Assembly (NCBI GenBank): GCA_963765725.1
Contig: CAVXXI010000003.1
Coordinates: forward strand, 1,178,001 to 1,242,000
Direction of reading: 5' to 3'
Length of the DNA: 64,000 nt
Origin: DASQEH01 sp963765725
Lineage (GTDB): Bacteria; Actinomycetota; Actinomycetes; Propionibacteriales; Nocardioidaceae
Part shown: piece after piece, positions 55,135-63,823 of the stretch
Numbering within the stretch: the stretch's first letter is position 1
Layout of the letters: each line of letters begins with the position of its first letter
Position numbers and translations under genes: made by a program
Notes under the pieces: model-generated
Databases searched by the model: none
What the model saw: only the letters and a program-made list of their open reading frames with translations
What the model was told of the DNA's origin: nothing

Positions 55135-55157
55135 ACACTGGTCGTTTCGACCAGTGT
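55135..55157. promoter_or_regulatory. Perfect inverted repeat, candidate AsnC operator
   Basis: ACACTGGTCG and its exact reverse complement are separated by TTT. The site is midway between the divergent asnC-type and HPPD genes (63 and 48 bp from the starts). Its 10-bp arms and position fit an Lrp/AsnC operator. TTGCGCAA just downstream is a second, shorter palindrome. Confidence 0.65.
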
Positions 55158-55205
55158 ATCGACGATCTCTTGCGCAATGTGTCGCTCGATGGGCATCCTC
55201 AAGGC

Positions 55206-56405
55206 ATGACGGACACGTTGACACCCGAAGAACTGCAGGCGGACCTGACGCTCGAGCAGCTGAAGCAGCTCGTGGGGCTCGTGGACTACGACGAGTCCAA
55301 GGACCCCTTCCCGGTCACGGCGATGGACGCGGTCGTCTTCGTCGTCGGGAACGCGACGCAGACCGCGCAGTTCTACCAGCTCGCGTTCGGTATGGACCTG
55401 GTCGCCTACGCCGGGCCCGAGACCGGGGTACGCGACCACAAGGCCTACGTGCTCAAGGCCGGCTCCGCGCGCTTCGTCTTCCGCGGCGGGGTGACGCCCG
55501 ACAGCCCGGTGCTCGAGCACCACCGCCGCCACGGTGACGGCGTCGTCGACCTTGCTCTGGAGGTACCGGACGTCGACAAGTGCATCGCGCACGCCCGGCG
55601 TACCGGCGCCACGATCCTCGAGGAGCCGCACGACGTGAGCGACGAGCACGGCACCGTGCGTACGGCGGCGATCGCAACGTACGGCGAGACGAGGCACACG
55701 CTCGTCGACCGGTCCCGGTACTCCGGGCCGTACCTCCCCGGGTTCGTAGCGGCCGAGACGACCGTGACGCGTCCCGAGGGGCACCCCAAGCGACTCTTCC
55801 AGGCGATCGACCACTGCGTCGGCAACGTCGAGCTCGGCCGGATGGACGACTGGGTGAAGTTCTACAACGTCGTGCTCGGCTTCGTGAACATGGCCGAGTT
55901 CATCGGCGACGACATCGCGACGGACTACTCGGCGCTCATGTCGAAGGTGGTCTCCAACGGCAACCACCGGGTGAAGTTCCCCCTCAACGAGCCGGCCGTC
56001 GCGAAGAAGAAGTCGCAGATCGACGAGTACCTCGAGTTCTACGGCGGCGCGGGCTGTCAGCACATCGCTCTTGCCACCAACGACATCCTGCGAACCGTCG
56101 ACCAGCTGAAGGCGAACGGGATCTCGTTCCTCGCCGCTCCCGACTCCTACTACGACGACCCGGAGCTGCGGGCCAGGATCGGCAAGGTACGCGTCGACAT
56201 CGACGACCTCAAGCAGCGCGGCATTCTCGTCGACCGCGACGAGGACGGGTACCTCTTGCAGATCTTCACCAAGCCGATCGGTGACCGCCCTACGGTGTTC
56301 TACGAGTTCATCGAGAGGCACGGCTCCTTGGGCTTCGGCAAGGGGAACTTCAAGGCACTCTTCGAGGCCATCGAGCGTGAGCAGGACGCTCGCGGCAACC
56401 TCTGA
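55206..56405 (+). CDS. hppD: 4-hydroxyphenylpyruvate dioxygenase
   Basis: A 399-residue Fe(II) dioxygenase that converts 4-hydroxyphenylpyruvate to homogentisate in tyrosine catabolism. It has two vicinal-oxygen-chelate halves. Iron ligands are H203 (AIDHCVGNV), H286 (GCQHIALAT) and E367 (VFYEFIERHG). The C-terminal GSLGFGKGNFKALFEAIEREQ is the gating helix typical of HPPD. ATG 55206 gives the usual N-terminus before FPVTAMDAVVFVVGNA. Regulation by the divergent AsnC-type protein is likely. No homogentisate dioxygenase gene is next to it. Confidence 0.95.
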   Translation: MTDTLTPEELQADLTLEQLKQLVGLVDYDESKDPFPVTAMDAVVFVVGNATQTAQFYQLAFGMDLVAYAGPETGVRDHKAYVLKAGSARFVFRGGVTPDSPVLEHHRRHGDGVVDLALEVPDVDKCIAHARRTGATILEEPHDVSDEHGTVRTAAIATYGETRHTLVDRSRYSGPYLPGFVAAETTVTRPEGHPKRLFQAIDHCVGNVELGRMDDWVKFYNVVLGFVNMAEFIGDDIATDYSALMSKVVSNGNHRVKFPLNEPAVAKKKSQIDEYLEFYGGAGCQHIALATNDILRTVDQLKANGISFLAAPDSYYDDPELRARIGKVRVDIDDLKQRGILVDRDEDGYLLQIFTKPIGDRPTVFYEFIERHGSLGFGKGNFKALFEAIEREQDARGNL

Positions 56406-56493
56406 GGCGATCCAAGGCTCGACGACTGCCAACCCGCGATGCAACTTTTCGCCGGCTGAAGGCGTCTGTACAGGTGACGAGGGAAGCGATACA

Positions 56494-56524
56494 CGGCGGG
56501 CCTTGGCAATGCCAGGGCCCGCCG
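56494..56524. terminator. Bidirectional stem-loop between HPPD and symporter genes
   Basis: CGGCGGGCC (56494-56502) pairs with GGCCCGCCG (56516-56524) over 9 bp, and TGGC pairs with GCCA inside. It stands 88 bp after the HPPD stop and 16 bp from the symporter stop, between convergent genes. Confidence 0.75.
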
Positions 56525-56540
56525 CCTCGTGTTCGCGGCC

Positions 56541-58256
56541 TCAGGTGACCGCCCGCTCCTCGTCCTCGCCGAGGTAGTGGCCGGGTGGCGGCACCGGGGT
56601 GGTGCCCATGTCGGAGTAGTAGTCGTCCGGTGTGGTCGCGTCGTTGCCGGCTGCGAGGTTCATCGCCCGGAAGACGAGCGTGAGGACGACCGCCACGATG
56701 ACGTTGAGCAGCAGGGCGGTCAGCGCGATGTACACCTTGGTGTCGGTGAAGGGGAACGACGCGAGCGACCCGCCGAAGTGGCGCGTGCCAAGCACCTCCG
56801 GCTTGGTGTCGCCGACCTTCAGCACCACCTTCGGGGCCGTGACGTTGTACGCCGCGATCGTCCCGTAGACCATGCCGACGGCCCAGCCGGCGAGCAGTGC
56901 CCACCGATGGAACCAGCGGGTGAAGAGCCCGGCAACGATGGCGAGGAATGTCTGCAGGATCCACACCCCACCCAGGAGCTGCATGTTGATGGCGTTCTGC
57001 TTGTCGAGAGCGAGGACGAACAGCAGCGCGCCGAACTTGACCACGAGCGACGTGATCTTCGACGCCCTGGCCTCGTCATGGTGGGTGGCGTCGGGCTTGA
57101 TGTACTCCTTGTAGATGTTGCGGGTGAACAGGTTCGCGGCTGCGATCGACATGATCGCGGAGGGGACGAGGGCCCCGATCGCGATCGCCGAGAACGCGAT
57201 CCCGGCGAACCAGCTCGGGAAGTTCTCCTGGAACAGGTGCGGCACGGCGAGCTGCGCGTTCGCCACCCCGTCCAGACCGAACACCGACGTCTTCGCGGCG
57301 ATGGCCGCGAAGCCGAGCAGCGCCAGCATGCCGAGCATCAGGGAGTACGCCGGCAGGATGGTCGCGTTGCGCCTGATGGTGTTGCGGCTCTTGCCGGACA
57401 GCACCGCGGTCATCGAGTGCGGGTACATGAACAGCGCCAGAGCGGACCCGAGCGCGAGAGTCGCGTACGCCCAGTAGCCGGTCGCGCCGGGGATGAACAC
57501 GCCGACCGTGGGGGTGGCGGACCCCGGCGGGGTCGGGGTGTCCATCTTCGCCTGTGCGGCGTTGAAGACGGTTCCGAACCCGAGGTGTACGGCCAGCCAG
57601 ATGATCGCGACCACGATCACCAGATAGATCAGGGTGTCCTTCACGAACGCGATCAGCGCGGGCGCCCGCAGGCCGGAGGAGTACGTGAAGGCGGCCAGTA
57701 CCGCGAACGCGATGAAGAGCGGCAGGTCCTTGAGGAACACGTTGCCGGAGCCACCAAGTCCGATGGTGTCGAGGACAGCCTGGATACCGACCAGCTGCAG
57801 GGCGATGTACGGCATGGTCGCCAGGATCCCGGTGAGGGCGACTGCGAGCGAGAGCCCGCTCGAGTCGTACCGGCCACGCACGAAGTCGGCGGGGGTGACG
57901 TACCCCTTGGCGTGGGCGACCGACCACAGGCGGGGCATGAAGATGAAAATGAGCGGATAGACCACGATCGTGTACGGCACGGCGAAGAACCCGCTGACGG
58001 CGCCGGTGGCGTACATGGCGGCCGGGACGGCGACGAACGTGTACGCCGTGTACAGGTCGCCCCCGAGCAGGAACCAGGTCGTGATCGTCCCGAAGCTCCG
58101 CCCGCCCAGGCCCCACTCGTCGAGGGAGTGCATGGACTCGGGCTTGCGCCAGCGAGCCGCGTAGAAGCCGCCCAGCGTGACGACGGCGAAGAAGAAGATG
58201 AGCACGGTGAGGGCGACGCCGTCGACGTGGGTGTCGGCCATCAGGGTCGTGGTCAC
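56541..58256 (-). CDS. Sodium:solute symporter, MctP-like monocarboxylate permease
   Basis: A 571-residue SSS-family carrier with about thirteen helices. Family marks include WGLGGRSFGTITTWFLLGGDLYTAYTFVAVP at the start, GYVTPADFVRGRYDS, and IAIGALVPSAIMSIAAANLFTRNIYKEYI in the sodium-site region. The pairing with a small DUF3311 protein is typical of the MctP (lactate, pyruvate, alanine) branch. Starting at GTG 58256 it overlaps the DUF3311 stop (GTGA); ATG 58241 is an alternative. Solute is inferred, not shown. Confidence 0.85.
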   Translation of the reverse strand: MTTTLMADTHVDGVALTVLIFFFAVVTLGGFYAARWRKPESMHSLDEWGLGGRSFGTITTWFLLGGDLYTAYTFVAVPAAMYATGAVSGFFAVPYTIVVYPLIFIFMPRLWSVAHAKGYVTPADFVRGRYDSSGLSLAVALTGILATMPYIALQLVGIQAVLDTIGLGGSGNVFLKDLPLFIAFAVLAAFTYSSGLRAPALIAFVKDTLIYLVIVVAIIWLAVHLGFGTVFNAAQAKMDTPTPPGSATPTVGVFIPGATGYWAYATLALGSALALFMYPHSMTAVLSGKSRNTIRRNATILPAYSLMLGMLALLGFAAIAAKTSVFGLDGVANAQLAVPHLFQENFPSWFAGIAFSAIAIGALVPSAIMSIAAANLFTRNIYKEYIKPDATHHDEARASKITSLVVKFGALLFVLALDKQNAINMQLLGGVWILQTFLAIVAGLFTRWFHRWALLAGWAVGMVYGTIAAYNVTAPKVVLKVGDTKPEVLGTRHFGGSLASFPFTDTKVYIALTALLLNVIVAVVLTLVFRAMNLAAGNDATTPDDYYSDMGTTPVPPPGHYLGEDEERAVT

Positions 58257-58492
58257 GCGCCGTCCTCCTCACCGCGGGTCCGGCGGATCAGCGCGTACGC
58301 GGCGTAGGTGAACCCGCTCGCGAGGAAGACCCAGGCGAACTGGTACCAGTAGAAGAAGGGGAACCCCCACAGGTGCGGTCCGTCCTTGGCGTAGACCTTC
58401 ACGAGCAGCAGGGCCAGGACGGGTATGGCGAGGAGCACCCCGACGCCGATGGCGACCCCGGTCGGCAGTTTCCTCGAAGCAGCATCGGACAT
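58253..58492 (-). CDS. DUF3311 small membrane protein
   Basis: A 79-residue protein with two transmembrane helices (GVAIGVGVLLAIPVLALLLVKVYA and FPFFYWYQFAWVFLASGFTYAAYALI), matching DUF3311. These small proteins precede MctP-type symporters and are thought to be accessory subunits. ATG 58492 has GGAGGAGG 5 bp upstream. It is translationally coupled to the symporter gene. Confidence 0.88.
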   Translation of the reverse strand: MSDAASRKLPTGVAIGVGVLLAIPVLALLLVKVYAKDGPHLWGFPFFYWYQFAWVFLASGFTYAAYALIRRTRGEEDGA

Positions 58493-58685
58493 CTCGGCCT
58501 CCTCCGTGACGGCGCCGCTGGTCGAATTCCTCAGCAGGCTAGGACCTGGGTACGCCCGACGCCAGGGTGCTCGCGTTCGTCGTGCGGCGTGTCGTCGCAG
58601 GCTTGCCGGCAGACGCGGCGGAGCATCCCAGTCGGCCTCACGAGATACTGGCTGGGACGTACCCGTGTCCCTCAGGAGGCTGCTC

Positions 58686-60071
58686 ATGCCGACGACGCCC
58701 AGCACGACATCGACCCGCCACCGGGTGGTGATCGTCGGCTCGGGGTTCGGTGGGCTGTTCGCGGCGCAGGCGCTGAAGCGCGCCGACGTCGACGTCACAT
58801 TGGTCGCCAAGACGTCACATCACCTCTTCCAGCCGCTGCTGTACCAGGTGGCGACCGGGATCTTGTCGCAGGGCGAGATCGCACCCGCGACGCGTGAGAT
58901 CCTCGCCCGGCAGCGCAACGTCCGGGTGGTGCTCGGCGACGTGACCGACATCGACATCGCGAACCGGACGGTGACGTCGAAGACCGTCGGGCTGGTCACC
59001 ACGACGCCGTACGACAGCCTCATCCTCGCGGCTGGGTCGACCCAGTCGTACTTCGGGAACGACCGGTTCGCGGACTTCGCGCCGGGCATGAAGTCGATCG
59101 ACGACGCTCTGGAGCTGCGTGCCAGGATCTTCGGAGCCTTCGAGCTCGCCGAGCTGAGCACCGACCCTGCCACGGTGAAGCGGCTGATGACGTTCGTCGT
59201 CGTCGGTGCCGGGCCGACGGGCGTCGAGATGGCCGGACAGATCTCCGAGCTGGCGCACCGGGCGCTGCGCAACGAATACCGGCGCATCGACACGCGCGAC
59301 GCCCGGGTGATCCTGCTCGACGCCGGTCCGGTCGTGCTCCCGGCGTTCGGCAAGCGGCTCGGGCGCAAGGCGGTCAAGAGGCTCACCCGGCTCGGCATCG
59401 AGGTCAAGACCTCGACGCCCGTGGTCGACGTCGACAACCTGGGGATCACGGTCAAGCATCCCGACGGCGGCGAGGAGCGGATCGAGGCGGTGACGAAGAT
59501 GTGGGCCGCCGGAGTCGCCGCGAGCGCGCTCGGCGCCCTGGTCGCCCGCCAGACGGGTGCGGAGGTCGACCGGGCCGGACGGGTTCGGGTACAGCCCGAC
59601 CTCACATTGCCGGGGCATCCCGAGGTCTTCGTGATCGGAGACATGATCGCGCTCGACGACCTGCCGGGTGTTGCTCAGGTGGCGATCCAGACCGGCCGCT
59701 TCGCCGCCCGCCGCATCACCGACCGGATTGCCGGCGAGCCGGCCGACGCCCCGTTCCGGTACCACGACAAGGGCAGCATGGCCACGATCTCGCGCTTCAG
59801 TGCCGTCGCGATGATCGGGCCACTCAGGCTCAGCGGTTTCGTCGCCTGGCTGTTGTGGCTCGGCGTCCACATCGTGTACATCACCGGCTTCAAGAAGCGG
59901 GTGACGACACTGCTGCACTGGAGCGTCAGCTTCCTGGGGAGCGATCGCTCGGAGCGCGCGATCACCGAGCAGCAGGCCGTCGCCCGTGAGGCGCTGGAGC
60001 GGGTCGGGACCGACTGGCTACAGGTCAGCTCGGCGTCCGGAGGTACGCCTCCTCCCACCCCGACCCGGTAG
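58686..60071 (+). CDS. ndh: Type II NADH dehydrogenase-like FAD oxidoreductase
   Basis: A 461-residue flavoprotein: FAD motif VVIVGSGFGGLFAAQALK (14-31), quinone-side segment TSHHLFQPLLYQVATGILSQGEIA, NAD motif FVVVGAGPTGVEMAGQISEL, and FAD-closing VFVIGDMIALDDLPGVAQVAIQTGRFAA. A C-terminal amphipathic and hydrophobic stretch (GFVAWLLWLGVHIVYITGF) anchors it to the membrane. It oxidises NADH and reduces menaquinone without proton pumping. ATG 58686 follows GGAGG. Family A repeats start 13 bp after its stop. Confidence 0.92.
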   Translation: MPTTPSTTSTRHRVVIVGSGFGGLFAAQALKRADVDVTLVAKTSHHLFQPLLYQVATGILSQGEIAPATREILARQRNVRVVLGDVTDIDIANRTVTSKTVGLVTTTPYDSLILAAGSTQSYFGNDRFADFAPGMKSIDDALELRARIFGAFELAELSTDPATVKRLMTFVVVGAGPTGVEMAGQISELAHRALRNEYRRIDTRDARVILLDAGPVVLPAFGKRLGRKAVKRLTRLGIEVKTSTPVVDVDNLGITVKHPDGGEERIEAVTKMWAAGVAASALGALVARQTGAEVDRAGRVRVQPDLTLPGHPEVFVIGDMIALDDLPGVAQVAIQTGRFAARRITDRIAGEPADAPFRYHDKGSMATISRFSAVAMIGPLRLSGFVAWLLWLGVHIVYITGFKKRVTTLLHWSVSFLGSDRSERAITEQQAVAREALERVGTDWLQVSSASGGTPPPTPTR

Positions 60072-60084
60072 GCCGAGCGGCTAG

Positions 60085-60148
60085 AGATGTCCGGTCGAGT
60101 GGGCGCAAATGTCGGCTCGAGTGGGCGCAGATGTCCGGTCGAGGCGTC
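60085..60148. repeat. Family A repeat triplet
   Basis: Three 22-bp units in one orientation (core GTCGAGTGGGCGCAAATG, GGCGCAGATG variant last) start 13 bp after the ndh stop and precede the convergent GH26-like gene. The block fills about a third of the 176-bp gap. Confidence 0.85.
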
Positions 60149-60247
60149 CCCCCGGGTAGCGACGACCGCGGCCCGCCCATACTGCCGATCTGCAGCATGG
60201 GCGGGCGACCGGCCGACAGGAGAGCCACCTCGCGGGCAGGGCTCCCC

Positions 60248-61144
60248 TCAGGGCCCGAAGCCGGCGTCGGTCGCGAGCGAGCGGATCGCCGAAAACTCCG
60301 CACTCGTGCTCAGATGCCAGACGCAGGACCCGGTACTCGTCGAGTTGTAGTAGAACGCACCCGCGAACTGGCTCTGGTGCGACGCCATGAACGCGTGGGC
60401 CGCGTTGATCCACGCCGCACGTCCCGAGTAGGCGTTGCTGGCGAACTCCGCCGATACGAACTTCTTGTTGTGCTGGTTGGCGAAGGCGAAGATCTGCTGG
60501 ATCTTCTCCGCGAAGCTGGCCTCGGACTGCCCACACCCCGCCTTGTTGTACGCCTCGCCCGCCACGTAGTCGACGTAGGAGTCGCCGGGGTACCACTTCG
60601 CTCCGTACTGCCAACTCGAGGACGGCACCCGGAACGAGTCGCTGGTGACGTTCCAGACCCATCGAACGCTCGTGGAGCCCTGCGCGTCGAAGACGTTCAC
60701 GACGTGCTTCCACGCTGCGATGAAGTCCGCCGACGAGCCCCAGTGCGAGTTCTGCTTCGCCATCGGCTCATGGGAGAACGAGACCATCATGTCGCGGCCC
60801 TTGAGTGCGCTGGCCCAGCGCTTGATGTTCGCATCCTGGCTGCCGGCCGCGACCTGACTCCAGTTGACGGTGGTCTCGATGTTGACGAGCTGGGCGACCT
60901 GTGCGGGGCCGGACAGCTTGCCGTACACATGGCGAGCGAGCTGCGTGCCGGCGTGGCTCTGCAGTCCGGCAACGTCCCCCGACGCGCCGATGACAATGTG
61001 GTTAACCGCCATAGCCGGTGCCGCCAACCCCACGCTCAGTCCGACGACGCTTGCAGCGAGACACAGTGTCAGCTTGCGCATCCGGTGGTGCTGCTGTCGA
61101 CCGCCGGGCGATGGGCAGGCGACATTACCTTGGGAGGTCTGCAT
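60248..61144 (-). CDS. Secreted GH26-like glycoside hydrolase homologue
   Basis: A 298-residue exported protein (278 from the second Met). A signal peptide MRKLTLCLAASVVGLSVGLA is seen from residue 22, cleaved near PAMA. The mature TIM-barrel-like sequence has SFSHEPM (E126, acid/base candidate), RWVWNVTSD, VDYVAGEAYN and KFVSAEFAS (E233, nucleophile candidate), similar in layout to GH26 mannanases. Substrate not known. ATG 61144 has GGAG 10 bp upstream just after the riboswitch; ATG 61081 gives a normal signal peptide but no ribosome binding site. Its riboswitch links it to cell-wall control. Confidence 0.72.
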   Translation of the reverse strand: MQTSQGNVACPSPGGRQQHHRMRKLTLCLAASVVGLSVGLAAPAMAVNHIVIGASGDVAGLQSHAGTQLARHVYGKLSGPAQVAQLVNIETTVNWSQVAAGSQDANIKRWASALKGRDMMVSFSHEPMAKQNSHWGSSADFIAAWKHVVNVFDAQGSTSVRWVWNVTSDSFRVPSSSWQYGAKWYPGDSYVDYVAGEAYNKAGCGQSEASFAEKIQQIFAFANQHNKKFVSAEFASNAYSGRAAWINAAHAFMASHQSQFAGAFYYNSTSTGSCVWHLSTSAEFSAIRSLATDAGFGP

Positions 61145-61164
61145 TGAGTATCTACTCCTCTTCC

Positions 61165-61300
61165 TGACCGCCTACCGGGTTAGCTGACGGGTGCGGGCAG
61201 GAAAGAGTTGCCCTACAGCGCAAGGCTGATTAACCCCAGGAACCGTGGGTCCCCGGCTCTGCGACAGCGATGTCCGCTGCGCTGGATTCGGCGTGGGGGC
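61165..61300 (-). promoter_or_regulatory. Second ydaO-type c-di-AMP riboswitch
   Basis: On the minus strand the blocks CACGCCGAATCC, CCGGGGACCCACGG, CTGGGGTTAATC, CCCGCACCCGTCAGCTAACC and GTAGGCG follow in ydaO order. CGCC (61293-61290) pairs with GGCG (61172-61169) as P1. It ends about 20 bp before ATG 61144. The gene controlled is the GH26-like secreted protein. The block order and P1 position parallel those of the riboswitch at 46.5 kb. Confidence 0.83.
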
Positions 61301-61337
61301 AGTGTGGTCGGAGGCCACGGGAGCCGCACCCGCGAGA

Positions 61338-61365
61338 ACTATAGTGAAACCTGTCCCGTTGTGAA
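61338..61365 (-). promoter_or_regulatory. Promoter for the second riboswitch transcript
   Basis: On the minus strand TTCACA (61365-61360) and TATAGT (61343-61338) are 16 bp apart, close to vegetative -35 and -10 hexamers. Initiation would fall near 61331, about 30 bp before the riboswitch P1. Confidence 0.6.
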
Positions 61366-61440
61366 TCCGACCGACGGCGTCCGCCGGTCAGGGCTCCTTC
61401 GCCGGTGTTAGCCCTTGAGCCCGCGCCCGAACCGTTTGGG

Positions 61441-61519
61441 CCTGCTCGAGCCGACTTTTGCGCCCGCTCGAGCCGACTTTTGGGCCTGCTCGAGCCGACT
61501 TTTGCGCCCGCTCGACGGG
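61441..61519. repeat. Family A repeat array, reverse orientation
   Basis: Four units (core GGGCGCAAAAGTCGGCTCG when read on the minus strand) at 22-bp period stand 3 bp from the stop of the minus-strand nicotinamidase gene. The remaining 378-bp gap to the GH26-like gene holds the riboswitch and promoter. A degenerate fifth unit may begin near 61420. Confidence 0.87.
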
Positions 61520-61522
61520 GGG

Positions 61523-62101
61523 CTAGGGCACAAGGGCGACGCCGGCGGCGCGCAGCTCCTCCAGCGCCGCGGCGCTCGACGAGGCCGCGACCCCGGCGAC
61601 CAGGCCGCTCAGTACGCGGGTCGAGAAGCCCTCCCGCCGGGCGTCCAGGGCGGTCGCCCGGACGCAGTAGTCGGTGGCGATCCCGCACACGTCGACGTCG
61701 GTGACCGAGTGCGCTCGCAGCCAGGCCGCCAGGTCGACGCCGTCGGAGGTCTTGCCCTCGAAGCCGCTGTACGCCGCCTGATGCTCGCCCTTGAGGAAGA
61801 TCGCGTCGAACGGCTGGGGGTCCAGGTTGGGATGGAAGGCCGCACCGTCGGTCCCGACGATGCAGTGGGCCGGCCAGGACCGCTCGAAGTCCGGTGCGTC
61901 GGAGAAGTGCTCGCCCGGGTCGATGTGGTGGTCGCGGGTCGCGACGACGATCTCGTACTCCCGGTCTGGCTCGTCGGCCTGCTGCCAGGCGTGCAGCAGC
62001 TCGCCGATCCGGAACGCGACCTCGGCGCCGCCCGCCACGGGCAGGCTGCCGCCCTCACAGAAATCGTTCTGGACATCCGTGACGATCAGAGCCCTGCGCA
62101 C
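61523..62101 (-). CDS. pncA: Nicotinamidase / isochorismatase-family amidase
   Basis: A 192-residue cysteine hydrolase with the triad D9 (VTDVQNDF), K104 (FLKGEH) and C146 (ATDYCVRAT). Metal ligands are in TRDHHIDPGEHF. The spacing matches nicotinamidase PncA, which frees nicotinate from nicotinamide for NAD salvage. The next gene upstream is nicotinate phosphoribosyltransferase, which uses the product, 56 bp away on the same strand. Confidence 0.92.
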   Translation of the reverse strand: MRRALIVTDVQNDFCEGGSLPVAGGAEVAFRIGELLHAWQQADEPDREYEIVVATRDHHIDPGEHFSDAPDFERSWPAHCIVGTDGAAFHPNLDPQPFDAIFLKGEHQAAYSGFEGKTSDGVDLAAWLRAHSVTDVDVCGIATDYCVRATALDARREGFSTRVLSGLVAGVAASSSAAALEELRAAGVALVP

Positions 62102-62157
62102 GAAACCCCTCCTCCGTCGAACCGGTGGCCCCTACCGTAGCGGGCACCGGCGCCCCC

Positions 62158-63495
62158 TTACGGCCCGGCGAGCGGCTTGCGGCCGGCGGGACCGCCCTCT
62201 CCCAGGTACGTCGTCGGTATCGCCGGCTCTCCGCGCGACAGTTTGTGCGCCTCCGGCGGCAGCTCGGCGAGGGCCGCGGTGTGTCGTTCCCGAGCGGCCG
62301 CGAGCGGCTCCCGCCCGACGACCTCCCCGTCACGGACGAGGTCGCGCAGCAACGGGCGGTCGTCGCCGTCGTCGACCGGCTGCTGCTCGATGCCGATGAC
62401 CTCGGTCTCGGCGACGCCGTCCGGCGACCGCTTCCGCAGCGCCCACTTGCGGCCGCCGATGGACGTCTTGTCCGAGCTCCGCTTCGAAACCGACACGAGT
62501 GGCGCGTCGGCCGCGGACGACCTCGCCCGCGACACGAGCTTGTACACGAACCCCGACGTCGGTACGCCCGACCCGACCACGAGCGACGTTCCCACGCCGT
62601 AGCCGTCGACCGGGGCAGCCGACAGCCCCGCGATCGCGAACTCGTCGAGGTCGCTGGTCACGATGATTCGGGTCTTCGCGGCGCCCAGGTCATCGAGCTG
62701 CTTGCGAACCGTGTGTGCCAGCCCGGCGAGGTCCCCGGAGTCGATTCGGACGGCGCCGAGGTCCGGCCCAGCGATGTCCACGGCGGCCTTCACGGCTTCG
62801 CCGATGTCAAAGGTGTCGACAAGCAGCGTGGTGCCCTCACCGAGGGAGTCGACCTGGGCCCGGAACGCGTCCCGCTCGGTGTCGTGCAACAGCGTGAAGG
62901 CGTGTGCAGCGGTCCCCGTCGTGGGGATCGCGTACTCCACTCCCGCGCGAAGGTTCGACGAGGCCGTGAACCCCGCGATGTACGCCGCGCGCGCCGCGGC
63001 GACCGCGGACCATTCGTGGGTACGGCGCGAGCCCATCTCGATGCACGGCCGGTCGCCCGCGGCGTCGGTCATCCGCGATGCGGCCGATGCCACCGCCGAG
63101 TCGTGGTTGAGGATGGAGAGCAGCAGCGTCTCGAGGACGACGCCCTCGGCGAAGGTCGACTCGACGACGAGCAGCGGACTTCCCGGGAAGTACGCGTCGC
63201 CTTCGCCGTATCCCAAGATGCTGCCGCCGAAGCGGTACGTCGACAGCCAGTCGACGGTGGGTCTGTCGACGATCTGCGAGTCGAGCAGCCAGCCCAGGTC
63301 GTCGTCGCTGAAGGCGAACGACTCCAGCGCATCGAGGGCCCGGCCGGTACCCGCGACCACCCCGTAGCGCCGGTCGCCCGGGAGCCGTCGACCGAACACC
63401 TCGAACACGCAGCGGCGGTCCGCGGTACCGGAGCGCAGCGCCGCCTGGACCATGGTCAGCTCGTACTGGTCGGTGAGCAAGCCGGTCTGGAGCAC
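62158..63495 (-). CDS. pncB: Nicotinate phosphoribosyltransferase
   Basis: A 445-residue NAPRTase making nicotinate mononucleotide in the Preiss-Handler pathway. LLTDQYELTMVQAALRSG begins the protein; GSRRTHEWSAVAAARAAYIAGFTASSN contains the active-site histidine region; AVRIDSGDLAGLAHTVRKQLD and IIVTSDLDEFAIAGL are barrel phosphate/base sites. It is divergent from clpS across a 19-bp gap and pairs with pncA for NAD recycling. Confidence 0.93.
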   Translation of the reverse strand: MLQTGLLTDQYELTMVQAALRSGTADRRCVFEVFGRRLPGDRRYGVVAGTGRALDALESFAFSDDDLGWLLDSQIVDRPTVDWLSTYRFGGSILGYGEGDAYFPGSPLLVVESTFAEGVVLETLLLSILNHDSAVASAASRMTDAAGDRPCIEMGSRRTHEWSAVAAARAAYIAGFTASSNLRAGVEYAIPTTGTAAHAFTLLHDTERDAFRAQVDSLGEGTTLLVDTFDIGEAVKAAVDIAGPDLGAVRIDSGDLAGLAHTVRKQLDDLGAAKTRIIVTSDLDEFAIAGLSAAPVDGYGVGTSLVVGSGVPTSGFVYKLVSRARSSAADAPLVSVSKRSSDKTSIGGRKWALRKRSPDGVAETEVIGIEQQPVDDGDDRPLLRDLVRDGEVVGREPLAAARERHTAALAELPPEAHKLSRGEPAIPTTYLGEGGPAGRKPLAGP

Positions 63496-63514
63496 GCCGA
63501 AAGCCTAGGCGACA

Positions 63515-63823
63515 ATGGCAGACGTGACCGCAACCCCCGATGCCGCGACAGCGCAGCGACCCGATGTGGACGAGGTCGTCCAACCGGAGCTGCCCTGGAT
63601 CACGATCGTCTGGGACGACCCGGTCAACCTGATGACCTACGTCACGTTCGTGTTCACCGACTACTTCCACTACTCGAAGGCCAAGGCCCAGAAGCTGATG
63701 ATGCAGGTCCACACGGAAGGCAAGGCCGTGGTCTCCAGCGGAACCCGCGAGGAGATGGAGCGGGACGTACAGGCGATGCATTCGTACGGGCTGTGGGCGA
63801 CTCTGGAGAAGACCGAGGCATGA
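63515..63823 (+). CDS. clpS: ATP-dependent Clp protease adaptor
   Basis: A 102-residue ClpS that delivers N-degron substrates to ClpAP/ClpCP. The core has WITIVWDDPVNLMTYVTFVF, HYSKAKAQKLMMQVHTEGKAVV (hydrophobic pocket and acidic/metal-like region) and ends LWATLEKTEA. It overlaps the next gene by ATGA. Confidence 0.92.
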   Translation: MADVTATPDAATAQRPDVDEVVQPELPWITIVWDDPVNLMTYVTFVFTDYFHYSKAKAQKLMMQVHTEGKAVVSSGTREEMERDVQAMHSYGLWATLEKTEA

